Shown here in pieces: positions 1 through 8,439 of a DNA stretch of 64,000 bases. The position numbers and the translations under genes are program-made. Source of the DNA: an uncultured Lachnospiraceae bacterium (GTDB lineage: Bacteria; Bacillota; Clostridia; Lachnospirales; Lachnospiraceae); NCBI GenBank assembly GCA_900554925.1, contig USJG01000001.1:1-64000 (forward strand). Reading direction: 5' to 3'. A model generated the notes under the pieces. It saw only the letters and a list, made by a program, of their open reading frames with translations. It was not told the DNA's origin and did not search any database. How positions within the stretch are numbered: position 1 is the first letter of the stretch; every line of letters begins with the position of its first letter.

Positions 1-1842
1 TTATTTTATAGAAGAACCTGTCTGATTATTTACGATATTATCAGCGTAGTTGGAGCAAGCTATCTGGCTCTGCTTATGCGCTACAGCTTTGATATGTCGG
101 AAATACCGGCGCACTTTTTAGAGCCCATCAACAGATTTCTTCCGGTCAATATTTTAATAACGCTGCTTGTACTCTACTTATTTAGAATGTATCACAGCCT
201 GTGGGCCTTTGCGGGGGAAACGGAACTTCAGAATCTGGTGATCTCCAGTGTGATTTCAGCAGTTTGCTACAGCGTAGGCATCCAGTTTTTTAAGGCAGAG
301 GGACAGCAGGCGGTGCCCAGCAGCTATTATTTTCTTTATGTATTTTTGCTGATCAGTTTTATTTTTGTCAGCCGGTTTTCCTACCGGTTTTTCAGAAGCT
401 TAAAGCATAAACAGCAGAATAAGAACAACAGCATTTCTGTTATGGTGATCGGCGCGGGAGAAGCTGCCAATCTGATCATTAAGGAAATCGTAAACAGCAA
501 CTTTTCCACTATGGTTATCCGTTGTATCATCGATGACGATAAGGGGAAATGGGGAAGATTTATTCAGGGAATCAAGGTTGTTGGCGGCAGAGAAAAGATT
601 ATCGAATGCGCCGATATTTATGATATTGATGAAATTATTGTGGCTATGCCTTCTATTTCCAGAAGCGAGCTGTCTGCCATTCTGGATATTTGTAAGGAGA
701 CCAGCTGTAAGTTGCGTTCCCTGCCGGGAATGTATCAGTTGGTAAACGGAGAGGTCAGCGTCAGCAAACTGCGGGACGTAGAGGTGGAAGATCTCCTGGG
801 CCGGGATCCCATTGAGGTGGATTTAGACTCCATTCTCGGATATGTAAAAGGAAAAAAGGTGCTGGTAACAGGCGGCGGCGGTTCTATCGGAAGCGAGCTG
901 TGCCGCCAGATCGCAAGTCATAAGCCTGCCCGGCTTATTATACTGGATATTTACGAAAACAGTGTTTATGATGTGCAGCAGGAGCTTCTAAGCAAATATC
1001 CGGAGCTTTCCTTAGTGGTTCTTATTGCCTCCGTGAGAAATACCAACCGTATGAACTGGATTTTTGAACACTACAAACCGGATATTGTCTATCATGCGGC
1101 GGCTCACAAGCATGTGCCTCTGATGGAGGCAAGTCCCAACGAAGCCATTAAAAATAATGTGTTTGGTACCTGGAAAACCGCGCAGGCGGCAGCTATGAAT
1201 GATGTGCAGCGCTTTGTTATGATTTCTACAGATAAAGCGGTAAATCCCACCAATATTATGGGAGCCAGCAAGAGAATCTGTGAAATGATCATCCAGACCT
1301 TTAACAAGCACTACGACACGGAATTTGTGGCGGTCAGATTTGGGAATGTACTGGGAAGCAACGGAAGCGTAATTCCCTTATTCAAGAAGCAGATTATGGC
1401 AGGCGGGCCGGTGACAGTAACTCATCCTGATATTATCCGTTATTTTATGACGATTCCGGAAGCGGTGTCCTTGGTACTTCAGGCGGGAGCCTACGCAAAG
1501 GGCGGAGAAATCTTTGTTCTTGACATGGGAAAACCCGTGAAAATTCTGGATCTGGCTAAAAACCTGATCCGTTTGTCAGGCTATCGTGTGGATGAGGATA
1601 TTAAGATTGAATTTACCGGACTGCGTCCTGGCGAAAAGCTCTATGAAGAGCTTCTTATGGCAGAGGAAGGAATGACAGAAACCGCAAATAAGCTGATTCA
1701 TATTGGGAAACCTATTGATATAGATGAGAGTAAGTTTTTTGTCCAGCTTAAGGCTTTGAAGGAAGCTTCCAAAAATGAGAGCAATGATATCAGACCTATG
1801 ATTCAGGAAATAGTTTCTACTTATCATTATAATAAAGAATGA
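1..1842 (+). CDS. pglF: PglF/CapD-type membrane UDP-GlcNAc 4,6-dehydratase (5' partial)
   Basis: The reading frame is open from the first base, so the true start lies upstream and only a short N-terminal piece is missing; the ATG at 76 falls inside the first membrane segments. Hydrophobic helices fill the first ~110 residues. A Rossmann domain follows (VMVIGAGEAAN), then an extended short-chain dehydrogenase domain with the NAD motif VTGGGGSIGSEL and the segment STDKAVNPTNIMGASKR. There the usual catalytic Tyr of YxxxK is Met, as is known for the long PglF/FlaA1/WbpM family. The expected reaction is UDP-GlcNAc to UDP-4-keto-6-deoxy sugar at the inner membrane face. The next two genes supply the following steps of a bacillosamine-type pathway. 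The family is certain; the exact stereochemistry (5-inverting or retaining) is not. Confidence 0.9.
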   Translation, partial: LFYRRTCLIIYDIISVVGASYLALLMRYSFDMSEIPAHFLEPINRFLPVNILITLLVLYLFRMYHSLWAFAGETELQNLVISSVISAVCYSVGIQFFKAEGQQAVPSSYYFLYVFLLISFIFVSRFSYRFFRSLKHKQQNKNNSISVMVIGAGEAANLIIKEIVNSNFSTMVIRCIIDDDKGKWGRFIQGIKVVGGREKIIECADIYDIDEIIVAMPSISRSELSAILDICKETSCKLRSLPGMYQLVNGEVSVSKLRDVEVEDLLGRDPIEVDLDSILGYVKGKKVLVTGGGGSIGSELCRQIASHKPARLIILDIYENSVYDVQQELLSKYPELSLVVLIASVRNTNRMNWIFEHYKPDIVYHAAAHKHVPLMEASPNEAIKNNVFGTWKTAQAAAMNDVQRFVMISTDKAVNPTNIMGASKRICEMIIQTFNKHYDTEFVAVRFGNVLGSNGSVIPLFKKQIMAGGPVTVTHPDIIRYFMTIPEAVSLVLQAGAYAKGGEIFVLDMGKPVKILDLAKNLIRLSGYRVDEDIKIEFTGLRPGEKLYEELLMAEEGMTETANKLIHIGKPIDIDESKFFVQLKALKEASKNESNDIRPMIQEIVSTYHYNKE

Positions 1843-1862
1843 TCGGCAAAGGAGTGGAGAAA

Positions 1863-3014
1863 ATGGCAGATAAAAAGATTTATCTATCTTCCCCTACCAT
1901 GCATGGAGAGGAACAGGAATTTATTAAGGAGGCATTTGACACCAACTGGGTAGCGCCCCTTGGTCCTAATGTAAATGCCTTTGAAAAGGAACTGGCAGAT
2001 TATGTGGGAATTTCACACGCCTCAGCATTAAGCGCGGGAACAGCGGCTATTCATCTGGCACTGCGCATTCTTGGAGTTGGGGAAGGAGATGTGGTATTTG
2101 TTTCCTCTCTTACCTTCAGCGCTACCTGCAATCCTATCGTATACGAAAAGGGAACTCCTGTATTTATCGATTCGGAAACGGATACCTGGAATATGGACCC
2201 TGAGGCTTTAAAGAAGGCCTTTGAAAAATATCCCAATCCAAAAGCGGTGATCGTGGTCCATCTATATGGAACCCCTGCAAAGCTGGATGAAATTATGGAA
2301 ATTTGTGCAGAGCACAATGTACCGCTGATTGAGGATGCGGCAGAGTCCTTAGGCAGCACTTATAAAGGAAAGCATACAGGTACTTTTGGAAAGATTGGAA
2401 TTTATTCCTTTAACGGAAACAAGATCATCACCACCTCCGGCGGCGGCATGCTGGTTTCGGAGGATGAAGAGATTACCAGAAAGGCAACCTTTTTAGCCAC
2501 ACAGGCAAGGGATGCGGCAAGACATTATCAGCATTCTCAAATTGGGTATAATTATAGAATGAGCAATATTACTGCCGGAATAGGCAGAGGACAGCTTCTT
2601 CATTTAGAGGAGCATAAGGCCCGCAAGAAAGCCATTTATGAGCAGTACAAGGAAGGATTTGCAGATATTCCGGAAATCAGTTTAAATCCCTTAAATAAGG
2701 AGGGCGATGCTAATTGCTGGCTGACAGGAATGATCATTAAGGAAGGCTGCCCGGTAACGCCGGACGAAGTTATGGATGCACTGGCAGAGCATAACATTGA
2801 GTCGCGCCCTGTATGGAAGCCCATGCATTTGCAGCCTGTATTTGCTGAATGTGACTTTATAACAGCTAAGGGGAGCAGGATGGAAGCGCCTGAGGTGAAG
2901 GATGTAGCGGCAGATGTATTTCACAGAGGACTTTGCCTGCCAAGCGACATTAAAAATACAGAAGAAGATATGAAGCTGATTATTGACATCGTGCGGAAAT
3001 GCTTTGGAAGATAG
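1863..3014 (+). CDS. pglE: PglE-like UDP-4-amino-4,6-dideoxy-sugar aminotransferase (DegT/DnrJ/EryC1/StrS)
   Basis: PLP-dependent aminotransferase of the DegT family. It is expected to transfer an amino group to C4 of the 4-keto sugar made by the preceding dehydratase. Visible motifs are the early SAGTAAIHLALR segment, the EDAAESLGS aspartate region that contacts PLP, the Schiff-base lysine in NGNKIITTSGGG, and GYNYRMSN. These closely follow Campylobacter PglE, as does the length (383 aa). I chose ATG 1863 because AAAGGAG sits 8 bases upstream. An in-frame ATG at 1839 overlaps the previous stop and has no such site. No PglD-type N-acetyltransferase follows, so the fate of the new amine is open. 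Confidence 0.88.
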   Translation: MADKKIYLSSPTMHGEEQEFIKEAFDTNWVAPLGPNVNAFEKELADYVGISHASALSAGTAAIHLALRILGVGEGDVVFVSSLTFSATCNPIVYEKGTPVFIDSETDTWNMDPEALKKAFEKYPNPKAVIVVHLYGTPAKLDEIMEICAEHNVPLIEDAAESLGSTYKGKHTGTFGKIGIYSFNGNKIITTSGGGMLVSEDEEITRKATFLATQARDAARHYQHSQIGYNYRMSNITAGIGRGQLLHLEEHKARKKAIYEQYKEGFADIPEISLNPLNKEGDANCWLTGMIIKEGCPVTPDEVMDALAEHNIESRPVWKPMHLQPVFAECDFITAKGSRMEAPEVKDVAADVFHRGLCLPSDIKNTEEDMKLIIDIVRKCFGR

Positions 3015-3041
3015 ATGCAAAGAGCGAAGGAGGAATAAGTG

Positions 3042-3707
3042 ATGTATAAGAACTTTATCAAGAGAGTGCTTGACGTTGTTATAGCTTTATGCGGAATCAT
3101 TATTCTTTCTCCCATCTATCTCATTTTATGGATTTTAGTCAGAGTAAAGCTTGGAAGCCCGGCGCTTTTTACGCAGGACAGGCCGGGGAAAAACGAAAAG
3201 ATTTTTAAGCTTTATAAGTTTCGTACCATGACAGATGAGCGGGACGAAAAGGGAGAGCTTCTTCCTGATGAGGTCAGACTTACCGGATTTGGAAAAATGC
3301 TGCGTTCCACCAGTCTGGACGAGCTGCCTGAGCTTTTTAATATCTTAAAGGGAGATATGAGCCTGATCGGACCAAGGCCGCTGCTTGTCAGGTACCTGCC
3401 TTATTATACGGAGGAAGAAAGACACCGCCATGACGTCAGGCCGGGACTTACGGGTCTCGCCCAGGTAAACGGCAGAAATGCCCTTGGCTGGGAGGACAGA
3501 TTTTCTTATGATCTGATCTATGTGGAGAACTGCAGCTTCCTGATGGATATGAAGGTACTTGGAATGACGGCAGGTAAGGTTTTAAAGCGGTCAGGAACAT
3601 TATCCGGTGCGGAGCAGACTGTGCCGGATTTTGATGTATACAGAAGCGCCTGTAAAGAAGACGGTCATGTTTCTGGAGGTGTTTATGAAACAGATAGTAT
3701 TGTTTGA
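3042..3707 (+). CDS. pglC: PglC-type initiating phosphoglycosyl transferase (small monotopic)
   Basis: Transfers a sugar-1-phosphate from a UDP-amino sugar to undecaprenyl phosphate, starting glycan assembly at the inner face of the membrane. It has one N-terminal re-entrant hydrophobic segment (about residues 10-32). The core matches small PglC enzymes: TQDRPG, YKFRTMTDERDEKGE, the catalytic Asp-Glu pair in SLDELPELFN, KGDMSLIGPRPLL and VRPGLTGLAQVNGRNA. At 221 aa it lacks the extra N-terminal membrane bundle of WbaP-type enzymes. ATG 3042 has AAGGAGG 8 bases upstream; the adjacent GTG at 3039 is less likely. It follows PglF- and PglE-like genes, so a 4-amino-6-deoxy-HexNAc is the expected substrate. 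A second, larger initiating transferase lies at 30344. Confidence 0.92.
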   Translation: MYKNFIKRVLDVVIALCGIIILSPIYLILWILVRVKLGSPALFTQDRPGKNEKIFKLYKFRTMTDERDEKGELLPDEVRLTGFGKMLRSTSLDELPELFNILKGDMSLIGPRPLLVRYLPYYTEEERHRHDVRPGLTGLAQVNGRNALGWEDRFSYDLIYVENCSFLMDMKVLGMTAGKVLKRSGTLSGAEQTVPDFDVYRSACKEDGHVSGGVYETDSIV

Positions 3708-4647
3708 AAAACCCCTTGAAGTAACTCCGGTGGTTGCCCTTTCGGGAAACTACGGGGCAAATCAGCTGTATATAAAAAGGGACGATATGATTCCCTTTAG
3801 TTTTGGAGGAAATAAAGCCAGAAAAGCAGTTGAATTTTATAAGGAGATCAAGGATAAAGACATAGATGTGGTAATGACTTATGGAAGCAACAGCTCCAAC
3901 CATTGCAGGATCATCGCCAATATGGCGGCGGCAATGGGACTTTCCTGTCATATTATTTCACCGGAGGAAAACAGGGAAATTCTGTATAACACAAGACTTG
4001 TGGAGCAGTTTGGGGCGAGCATAGAAACCTGTCCGGTAAGTCAGGTGTCAGAAACCATCGGTAAAAGAATAAAAGCCTTTGAAAAGGAAGGAAGAAAACC
4101 ATATTTTATTACAGGAGGCGGCCACGGCAATCCGGGAACGGAAAGCTATGTAAAGGCATATCAGGAAATTGAAGCATGGGAGAAGGAAAAGGGGATTCAT
4201 TTTGATTATATTTTTCATGCGTCGGGAACAGGCGCAACCCAGGCGGGACTGGTGTGCGGCCAGCTTTTGTCAGAGAAAGAGATCAGCCCTGTAAGCCGGG
4301 AGAGAAAAATTGTAGGAATCAGCATTGCAAGAGAAGAAGGCCGGGGAAGAGAGGTTGTAAAGGACAGCATTCGGGAATATTTAGGCGAGAGGTTTACACA
4401 GCTTTATCGTGAGGAGGCCCTGATTTTCACAGATAAATACAGATGCGGCGGTTATGGATCATATACGGACGAAATTAAAGAGCTTATAGATAAAGTGATG
4501 AAGCAGGAGGGGATCCCCATGGATACCACTTACGTGGGAAAGGCTTTCTGGGGGATGCTCCAATATTTTAAGGAAAATGAAATTTGTGATAAAAATGTGT
4601 TGTTTATCCATACGGGAGGTACGCCTCTTTACTTTGACAGGCTTTGA
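3685..4647 (+). CDS. Fold-type II PLP enzyme (ACC deaminase / D-cysteine desulfhydrase family)
   Basis: 320 aa. Family motifs are FGGNKARK with the probable Schiff-base Lys44, TYGSNSSNH, the PLP-phosphate loop ASGTGATQAGL and the C-terminal HTGGTPLYF. Relatives deaminate 1-aminocyclopropane-1-carboxylate, desulfhydrate D-cysteine, or eliminate or racemise small amino acids. It starts inside the end of pglC (23-base overlap; GGAGG before ATG 3685) and is followed 18 bases later by an ATP-grasp ligase, so the three are translated together. I infer that it prepares or alters a small amino acid that the ATP-grasp protein then attaches to the amino sugar. No known glycan pathway I can name has exactly this enzyme, so the substrate is unknown. 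Confidence 0.8.
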   Translation: MKQIVLFEKPLEVTPVVALSGNYGANQLYIKRDDMIPFSFGGNKARKAVEFYKEIKDKDIDVVMTYGSNSSNHCRIIANMAAAMGLSCHIISPEENREILYNTRLVEQFGASIETCPVSQVSETIGKRIKAFEKEGRKPYFITGGGHGNPGTESYVKAYQEIEAWEKEKGIHFDYIFHASGTGATQAGLVCGQLLSEKEISPVSRERKIVGISIAREEGRGREVVKDSIREYLGERFTQLYREEALIFTDKYRCGGYGSYTDEIKELIDKVMKQEGIPMDTTYVGKAFWGMLQYFKENEICDKNVLFIHTGGTPLYFDRL

Positions 4648-4665
4648 GAACAGAAAGGGAAAAGT

Positions 4666-5649
4666 ATGAATATTCTGATATTAAGCGCAGGTACAAGAAA
4701 TAAAGTAGTGCAGTATTTTAAGGAGACAGTTGGAGAGGAAGGCAAAATTGTTGCCACGGATTGTTCCAATCTGGCTCCTGCGGTATACGACGCGGATGTT
4801 TTTTATCTGGTTCCCAGAATTACTGAGCCCGGGTACCTGGAAACAATATTGGATATTTGCCAAAAAGAAAAGATAGACGGTGTATTTTCCCTGATCGATC
4901 CGGAGTTAAGTCTTCTGGCAAAGGAAAAAGAAAAATTTCTTAAAGTGGGCACCACAGCGATTATTTCTCCCTATGATCTGGTGGAAACCTGCTTTGACAA
5001 ATACAAAATGTCCGGCCTGCTTCGGGAAATGAATATTCCCACCGCAAAATGCTATGTAACCAGGAAGGATTTTTATGAGGCGCAGCAGAGAGGGGAAATT
5101 ACTTATCCGGTATTTGTAAAGCCAGTGAAAGGAAGTGCCAGCCTGAATATCAACAAGGTTACTTCCCAGAAGGAAATCGAGGTGTTGTTTGACCGGTATG
5201 ATGATCTGATGATTCAGGAGTTTATGAATGGGCAGGAATACGGGGCCGACGTCTATATTGATATGCTGTCAGGAAAATGTACTTCCATTTTTATCAAAAA
5301 GAAAATAAAAATGCGCGCAGGGGAAACAGATAAGTCTGTTTCCGTAAAGATTCCCGCGCTTTTTGAGCTGATTCAAAAATTCGTGGAAAAGTGCGGATTT
5401 TGTGGTATGATAGATATTGATATATTTGAAATAAATGGAACTTTTTATATTTCCGAGGTAAATCCAAGATTTGGCGGAGGTTATCCCCATGCTTATGCCT
5501 GCGGTGTGAATATGCCTTCTCAGGTGATCCGAAACCTTGAGGGAAAAGAAAATCCTGTGACCATCGGAGAATATAAAGAAGACATTTGCATGATGAAATA
5601 CAATGAAATTGCTGTTATGGATTTTAATGGAAAAGAAATTGTGGAGTAA
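4666..5649 (+). CDS. ATP-grasp carboxylate-amine ligase
   Basis: 327 aa protein of the carbamoyl-phosphate-synthase-like ATP-grasp group. The N-terminal pre-ATP-grasp domain begins LILSAGTRNK. The ATP-grasp core shows FVKPVKGSAS, IQEFMNGQEYGADVY and the Mg/ATP-binding SEVNPRFGGGYPHAY. Such enzymes activate a carboxylate as acyl phosphate and couple it to an amine. Lying right after a PLP enzyme of amino-acid metabolism, in a bacillosamine-type operon that lacks PglD, it is a candidate for placing an amino acid on the sugar C4 amine. That role is inference. The stop codon is two bases before the next start, so expression is coupled to the GT4 that follows. Confidence 0.8.
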   Translation: MNILILSAGTRNKVVQYFKETVGEEGKIVATDCSNLAPAVYDADVFYLVPRITEPGYLETILDICQKEKIDGVFSLIDPELSLLAKEKEKFLKVGTTAIISPYDLVETCFDKYKMSGLLREMNIPTAKCYVTRKDFYEAQQRGEITYPVFVKPVKGSASLNINKVTSQKEIEVLFDRYDDLMIQEFMNGQEYGADVYIDMLSGKCTSIFIKKKIKMRAGETDKSVSVKIPALFELIQKFVEKCGFCGMIDIDIFEINGTFYISEVNPRFGGGYPHAYACGVNMPSQVIRNLEGKENPVTIGEYKEDICMMKYNEIAVMDFNGKEIVE

Positions 5650-5651
5650 TT

Positions 5652-6731
5652 ATGAAAAAAATACTAATATTGGCCAATTCCTCCGGGGGGCTGTATGATT
5701 TTCGCAATGAGCTTGTGTTAAAGCTTCTTAAAGAATATCAGGTGACGGTAAGCCTGCCCGATCAGGTGCGGACAAAGGAGTTGTCAGAAGAAGGCTGTAA
5801 GGTAGTACATACCCCCATTAACAGAAGAGGGGTAAATCCGCTGGAGGATATAAAGCTGGCAGGAAGCTACAGGAGACTGCTTAAGCAGGAAAAGCCCGAT
5901 CTGGTATTGACCTACACCATCAAACCTAATATTTACGGGGGATTTTGCTGCCGCTGTATGAAAATCCCTTATATTTCCACAGTAACAGGGCTTGGCAGCA
6001 CCTTTCAGAGGCAGGGATTTCTGTTAAAGATGATTGTTTTCATGTACCGGATGGGGCTTAAGAAAGCGGACTGCGTTTTCTTTCAGAATCAGGAAAATCA
6101 GAAGATTTTTGAAAAATATCATATTAAGGGGAAAAAAAGTTATCTGGTAAAGGGCTCAGGAGTAAATTTGAGCCGCCATGTACTGGAACCTTACCCGACC
6201 GGAAAAGAAACGCGTTTTCTGTTCGTAGGGCGGATGATGAAGGAAAAAGGCATAGAAGAGCTTTTAGAGGCAGCGAGGGCCTTGCATGGGCCGGAGGTAA
6301 GCTTTGAACTTTTAGGGTATTGCGACGAGGATTATCAGGACAAGCTTAACGAAATTGAAAAGGAAGGCATCATAAAACAGCTTGGCTTTGATCCTGATGT
6401 ACATGAATATTTAAAGCGCGCTTCGGCGCTGGTGCTTCCTACCTATCATGAAGGAATGAGCAATGTGCTGATGGAGGCATCTGCCACAGGGCGGCCGGTG
6501 ATTGCCACCAATATCAGCGGATGTAAGGAAATCTTTGAAGAGGGTGTTACAGGCTTTGGATGCGAACCAAAAAACAGCGAAGATCTCATTCGTGCCTTAC
6601 AAAGCTTCCTGAAACTGTCACAAAAGGAGCGGGAAGAGATGGGGCGCAGCGCAAGGAGAAAGATGGAGCGGGAATTTGACCGGGAACAGGTAGCCAGTAT
6701 CTATTTTGAGCAGATACAGGCCCTGCTTTGA
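5652..6731 (+). CDS. GT4 glycosyltransferase, PglA/CapM-like
   Basis: 359 aa GT-B enzyme, cytoplasmic or membrane-associated. The N-terminal domain (LILANSSGGLYDFR, LTYTIKPNIYGG, VTGLGSTFQ) is typical of transferases that add the second sugar onto an undecaprenyl-diphospho-amino sugar. The C-terminal nucleotide-sugar domain carries FVGRMMKEKGIEELL and the EX7E-type motif HEGMSNVLMEAS. Its position directly after the PglFEC-like genes and the ligase suggests it adds the second residue, as PglA does in Campylobacter, probably a HexNAc. Donor and linkage cannot be read from sequence. Confidence 0.82.
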   Translation: MKKILILANSSGGLYDFRNELVLKLLKEYQVTVSLPDQVRTKELSEEGCKVVHTPINRRGVNPLEDIKLAGSYRRLLKQEKPDLVLTYTIKPNIYGGFCCRCMKIPYISTVTGLGSTFQRQGFLLKMIVFMYRMGLKKADCVFFQNQENQKIFEKYHIKGKKSYLVKGSGVNLSRHVLEPYPTGKETRFLFVGRMMKEKGIEELLEAARALHGPEVSFELLGYCDEDYQDKLNEIEKEGIIKQLGFDPDVHEYLKRASALVLPTYHEGMSNVLMEASATGRPVIATNISGCKEIFEEGVTGFGCEPKNSEDLIRALQSFLKLSQKEREEMGRSARRKMEREFDREQVASIYFEQIQALL

Positions 6732-6784
6732 AGAAAATAACCGGGAATGCAATAGAGAAAATACTTTGAAACGGAGGAATCACA

Positions 6785-8101
6785 ATGGATTTATATGAAA
6801 AGCTGTTAAGCGGCGAAGAAAAATTATCATTAGTGGGATTAGGATATGTAGGTATGCCCATAGCGGTGGCTTTTGCCAGAAAGATCAAGGTGGTAGGCTT
6901 TGACTTAAACGAAAAGAAGATCGAACTTTATAAAAACGGAGTCGATCCCACCAATGAAGTGGGAGATGAAGTGATAAAGAGCACAAAGGTGGAGTTTACT
7001 GCTGATCCTTCCAGGCTTAAGGAGGCAAAGTTCCATATCGTAGCGGTTCCCACCCCGGTAAACGACGACCATACGCCGGATTTAACTCCGGTAGAGGGTG
7101 CCAGCAGAATTTTAGGACAGAACCTTACCAAAGGCTCCGTAGTGGTATTTGAATCCACCGTATATCCCGGTGTGACAGAGGATATCTGCGTACCCATCCT
7201 TGAAAAGGAATCGGGCCTTAAGTGCGGCGTGGACTTTAAGATCGGCTATTCGCCGGAAAGGATCAATCCGGGAGATAAGGTACACCGTCTGGAAACCATT
7301 GTAAAGATCGTATCCGGCATGGATGAAGAGACCTTAGATACTGTTGCCAGGGTGTATGAGCTGGTAGTAGAGGCAGGAGTCTACCGGGCACAGTCCATCA
7401 AGGTGGCGGAGGCAGCCAAGGTCATTGAAAACAGCCAGAGGGATATTAACATTGCCTTTATGAACGAACTGTCAATTATCTTTAACAAGATGGGGATAGA
7501 CACCAAATCCGTTCTGGAGGCGGCGGGGACCAAATGGAATTTCCTGAAATTTTATCCCGGCCTGGTAGGAGGGCACTGTATTGGAGTTGACCCCTATTAC
7601 CTGACCTACAAGGCGGAGGAGCTTGGGTATCATTCCCAGATCATTTTGTCAGGACGCCGCATTAATGATGACATGGGAAGGTATGTGGCAGAGTCCATGG
7701 TCAAGAACCTGATCAAGGGGGACATCCCGGTCAAGGGGGCAAAAGTAGCGATCCTGGGATTTACTTTTAAGGAAAACTGCCCTGATACAAGAAATACCAA
7801 GGTAATTGATATTTATAAGGAATTAGGGGAATATGGTATTACGCCTATCGTAGTTGATCCTGCGGCAGATGCGGACGAGGCAAAGCGTCTCTATGGCATA
7901 ACCTTTGATGATATGGAGGAGGTAAAGGATGTGGACGCTGTGATCGTGGCAGTGGCCCATACCCAGTTCTTAGACCTTAAGAAAGAGGATGTGAACCGGT
8001 TTTTCAATCCCAACCATAAAAAGAAAGTATTTATGGACATCAAAGGATTGTTTGACAGGAACGAGTATCTGACAGAGGATTATATTTACTGGAGATTATA
8101 G
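6785..8101 (+). CDS. tviB: UDP-HexNAc 6-dehydrogenase (TviB/WbpA type)
   Basis: 438 aa NAD-dependent nucleotide-sugar dehydrogenase that oxidises C6 of UDP-GlcNAc or UDP-GalNAc to the uronic acid in two steps. Seen are the Rossmann start VGLGYVGMPIA, VPTPVNDDHTPDL, GYSPERINPGDK, KVAEAAKVIENSQRDINIA, the active-site cysteine in GLVGGHCIGVDPYYL, and GFTFKENCPDTRNTK near the C-terminus. This motif set follows TviB of the Vi antigen rather than UDP-glucose dehydrogenases. ACGGAGG precedes ATG 6785. The epimerase at 8440 would complete a route to UDP-GalNAcA. The product is a carboxylated sugar that AsnB-like and TupA-like enzymes further on could amidate. Confidence 0.93.
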   Translation: MDLYEKLLSGEEKLSLVGLGYVGMPIAVAFARKIKVVGFDLNEKKIELYKNGVDPTNEVGDEVIKSTKVEFTADPSRLKEAKFHIVAVPTPVNDDHTPDLTPVEGASRILGQNLTKGSVVVFESTVYPGVTEDICVPILEKESGLKCGVDFKIGYSPERINPGDKVHRLETIVKIVSGMDEETLDTVARVYELVVEAGVYRAQSIKVAEAAKVIENSQRDINIAFMNELSIIFNKMGIDTKSVLEAAGTKWNFLKFYPGLVGGHCIGVDPYYLTYKAEELGYHSQIILSGRRINDDMGRYVAESMVKNLIKGDIPVKGAKVAILGFTFKENCPDTRNTKVIDIYKELGEYGITPIVVDPAADADEAKRLYGITFDDMEEVKDVDAVIVAVAHTQFLDLKKEDVNRFFNPNHKKKVFMDIKGLFDRNEYLTEDYIYWRL

Positions 8102-8108
8102 TTTATTG

Positions 8109-8245
8109 GATTCGGGTGTCAAAAGGTGCTTTTAGAAAGTGCCCCTGGCAGATTGCTCAAAAAGAATTGCACGCTGTCAGCTTGGAAATTTCTTTTGTGC
8201 AATCTGCCGATTCCAAATTTACTAAGCACCTTTTGTCCCCGAATC
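8109..8245. repeat. Long imperfect palindrome 1
   Basis: In the 338 bp gap between the dehydrogenase and the epimerase, bases 8109-8131 pair with 8224-8245 (GATTCGGG..CAAAAGGTGCTT against its reverse complement, few mismatches). An inner arm 8147-8166 pairs with 8190-8208 (GGCAGATTGC..AAAAGAA). About 16 bases between the two stems pair poorly, and a loop of ~23 bases closes the structure. TTTAT occurs just outside both ends (8102-8106 and 8246-8250), which could be a target duplication. It looks like a small non-coding hairpin or MITE-like element, not a gene; a transcript through it would fold strongly. Confidence 0.75.
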
Positions 8246-8262
8246 TTTATGGGCAATAAAAC

Positions 8263-8398
8263 GCATCCCACAGGCAGCATTTCTCTGCCGGGCCCTGAAA
8301 AACGCCGGTCCTTGAATCCCGTATTTGGGGATTCTAGTACCGCTGCGTTTTTCTCGGAGCGAGAGCGTGTCCAAAGAGATATGCTGCCTGTGGGATGC
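8263..8398. repeat. Long imperfect palindrome 2, tandem to the first
   Basis: An 18-base outer arm (8263-8280, GCATCCCACAGGCAGCAT) is perfectly complementary to 8381-8398. Further in, 8297-8305 (GAAAAACGC) pairs with 8345-8353, and 8306-8320 pairs with 8327-8342 with a few mismatches, leaving a small loop near 8321-8326. It starts only 17 bases after palindrome 1 ends. The sequence differs from palindrome 1 but the build is the same: a long stem with one unpaired interior stretch. Possible roles are an mRNA-stabilising or attenuating structure inside the operon, or a mobile hairpin element. Apart from the epimerase ribosome binding site at 8426, nothing else is seen in the gap. Confidence 0.78.
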
Positions 8399-8439
8399 TG
8401 AAATTGACAAAATAGGATATGTATTAGGAGATTGATCAG

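Noticed and set aside
1839..1862. Upstream ATG start for the PglE-like gene
   Set aside because: It has no ribosome binding site; AAAGGAG sits correctly before ATG 1863.
8126..8401. Open frame of 91 codons, with a 62-codon frame on the opposite strand, in the gap before the epimerase
   Set aside because: Both lie within the two palindromes, have no ribosome binding site or recognisable protein pattern, and arise from the hairpin sequence.
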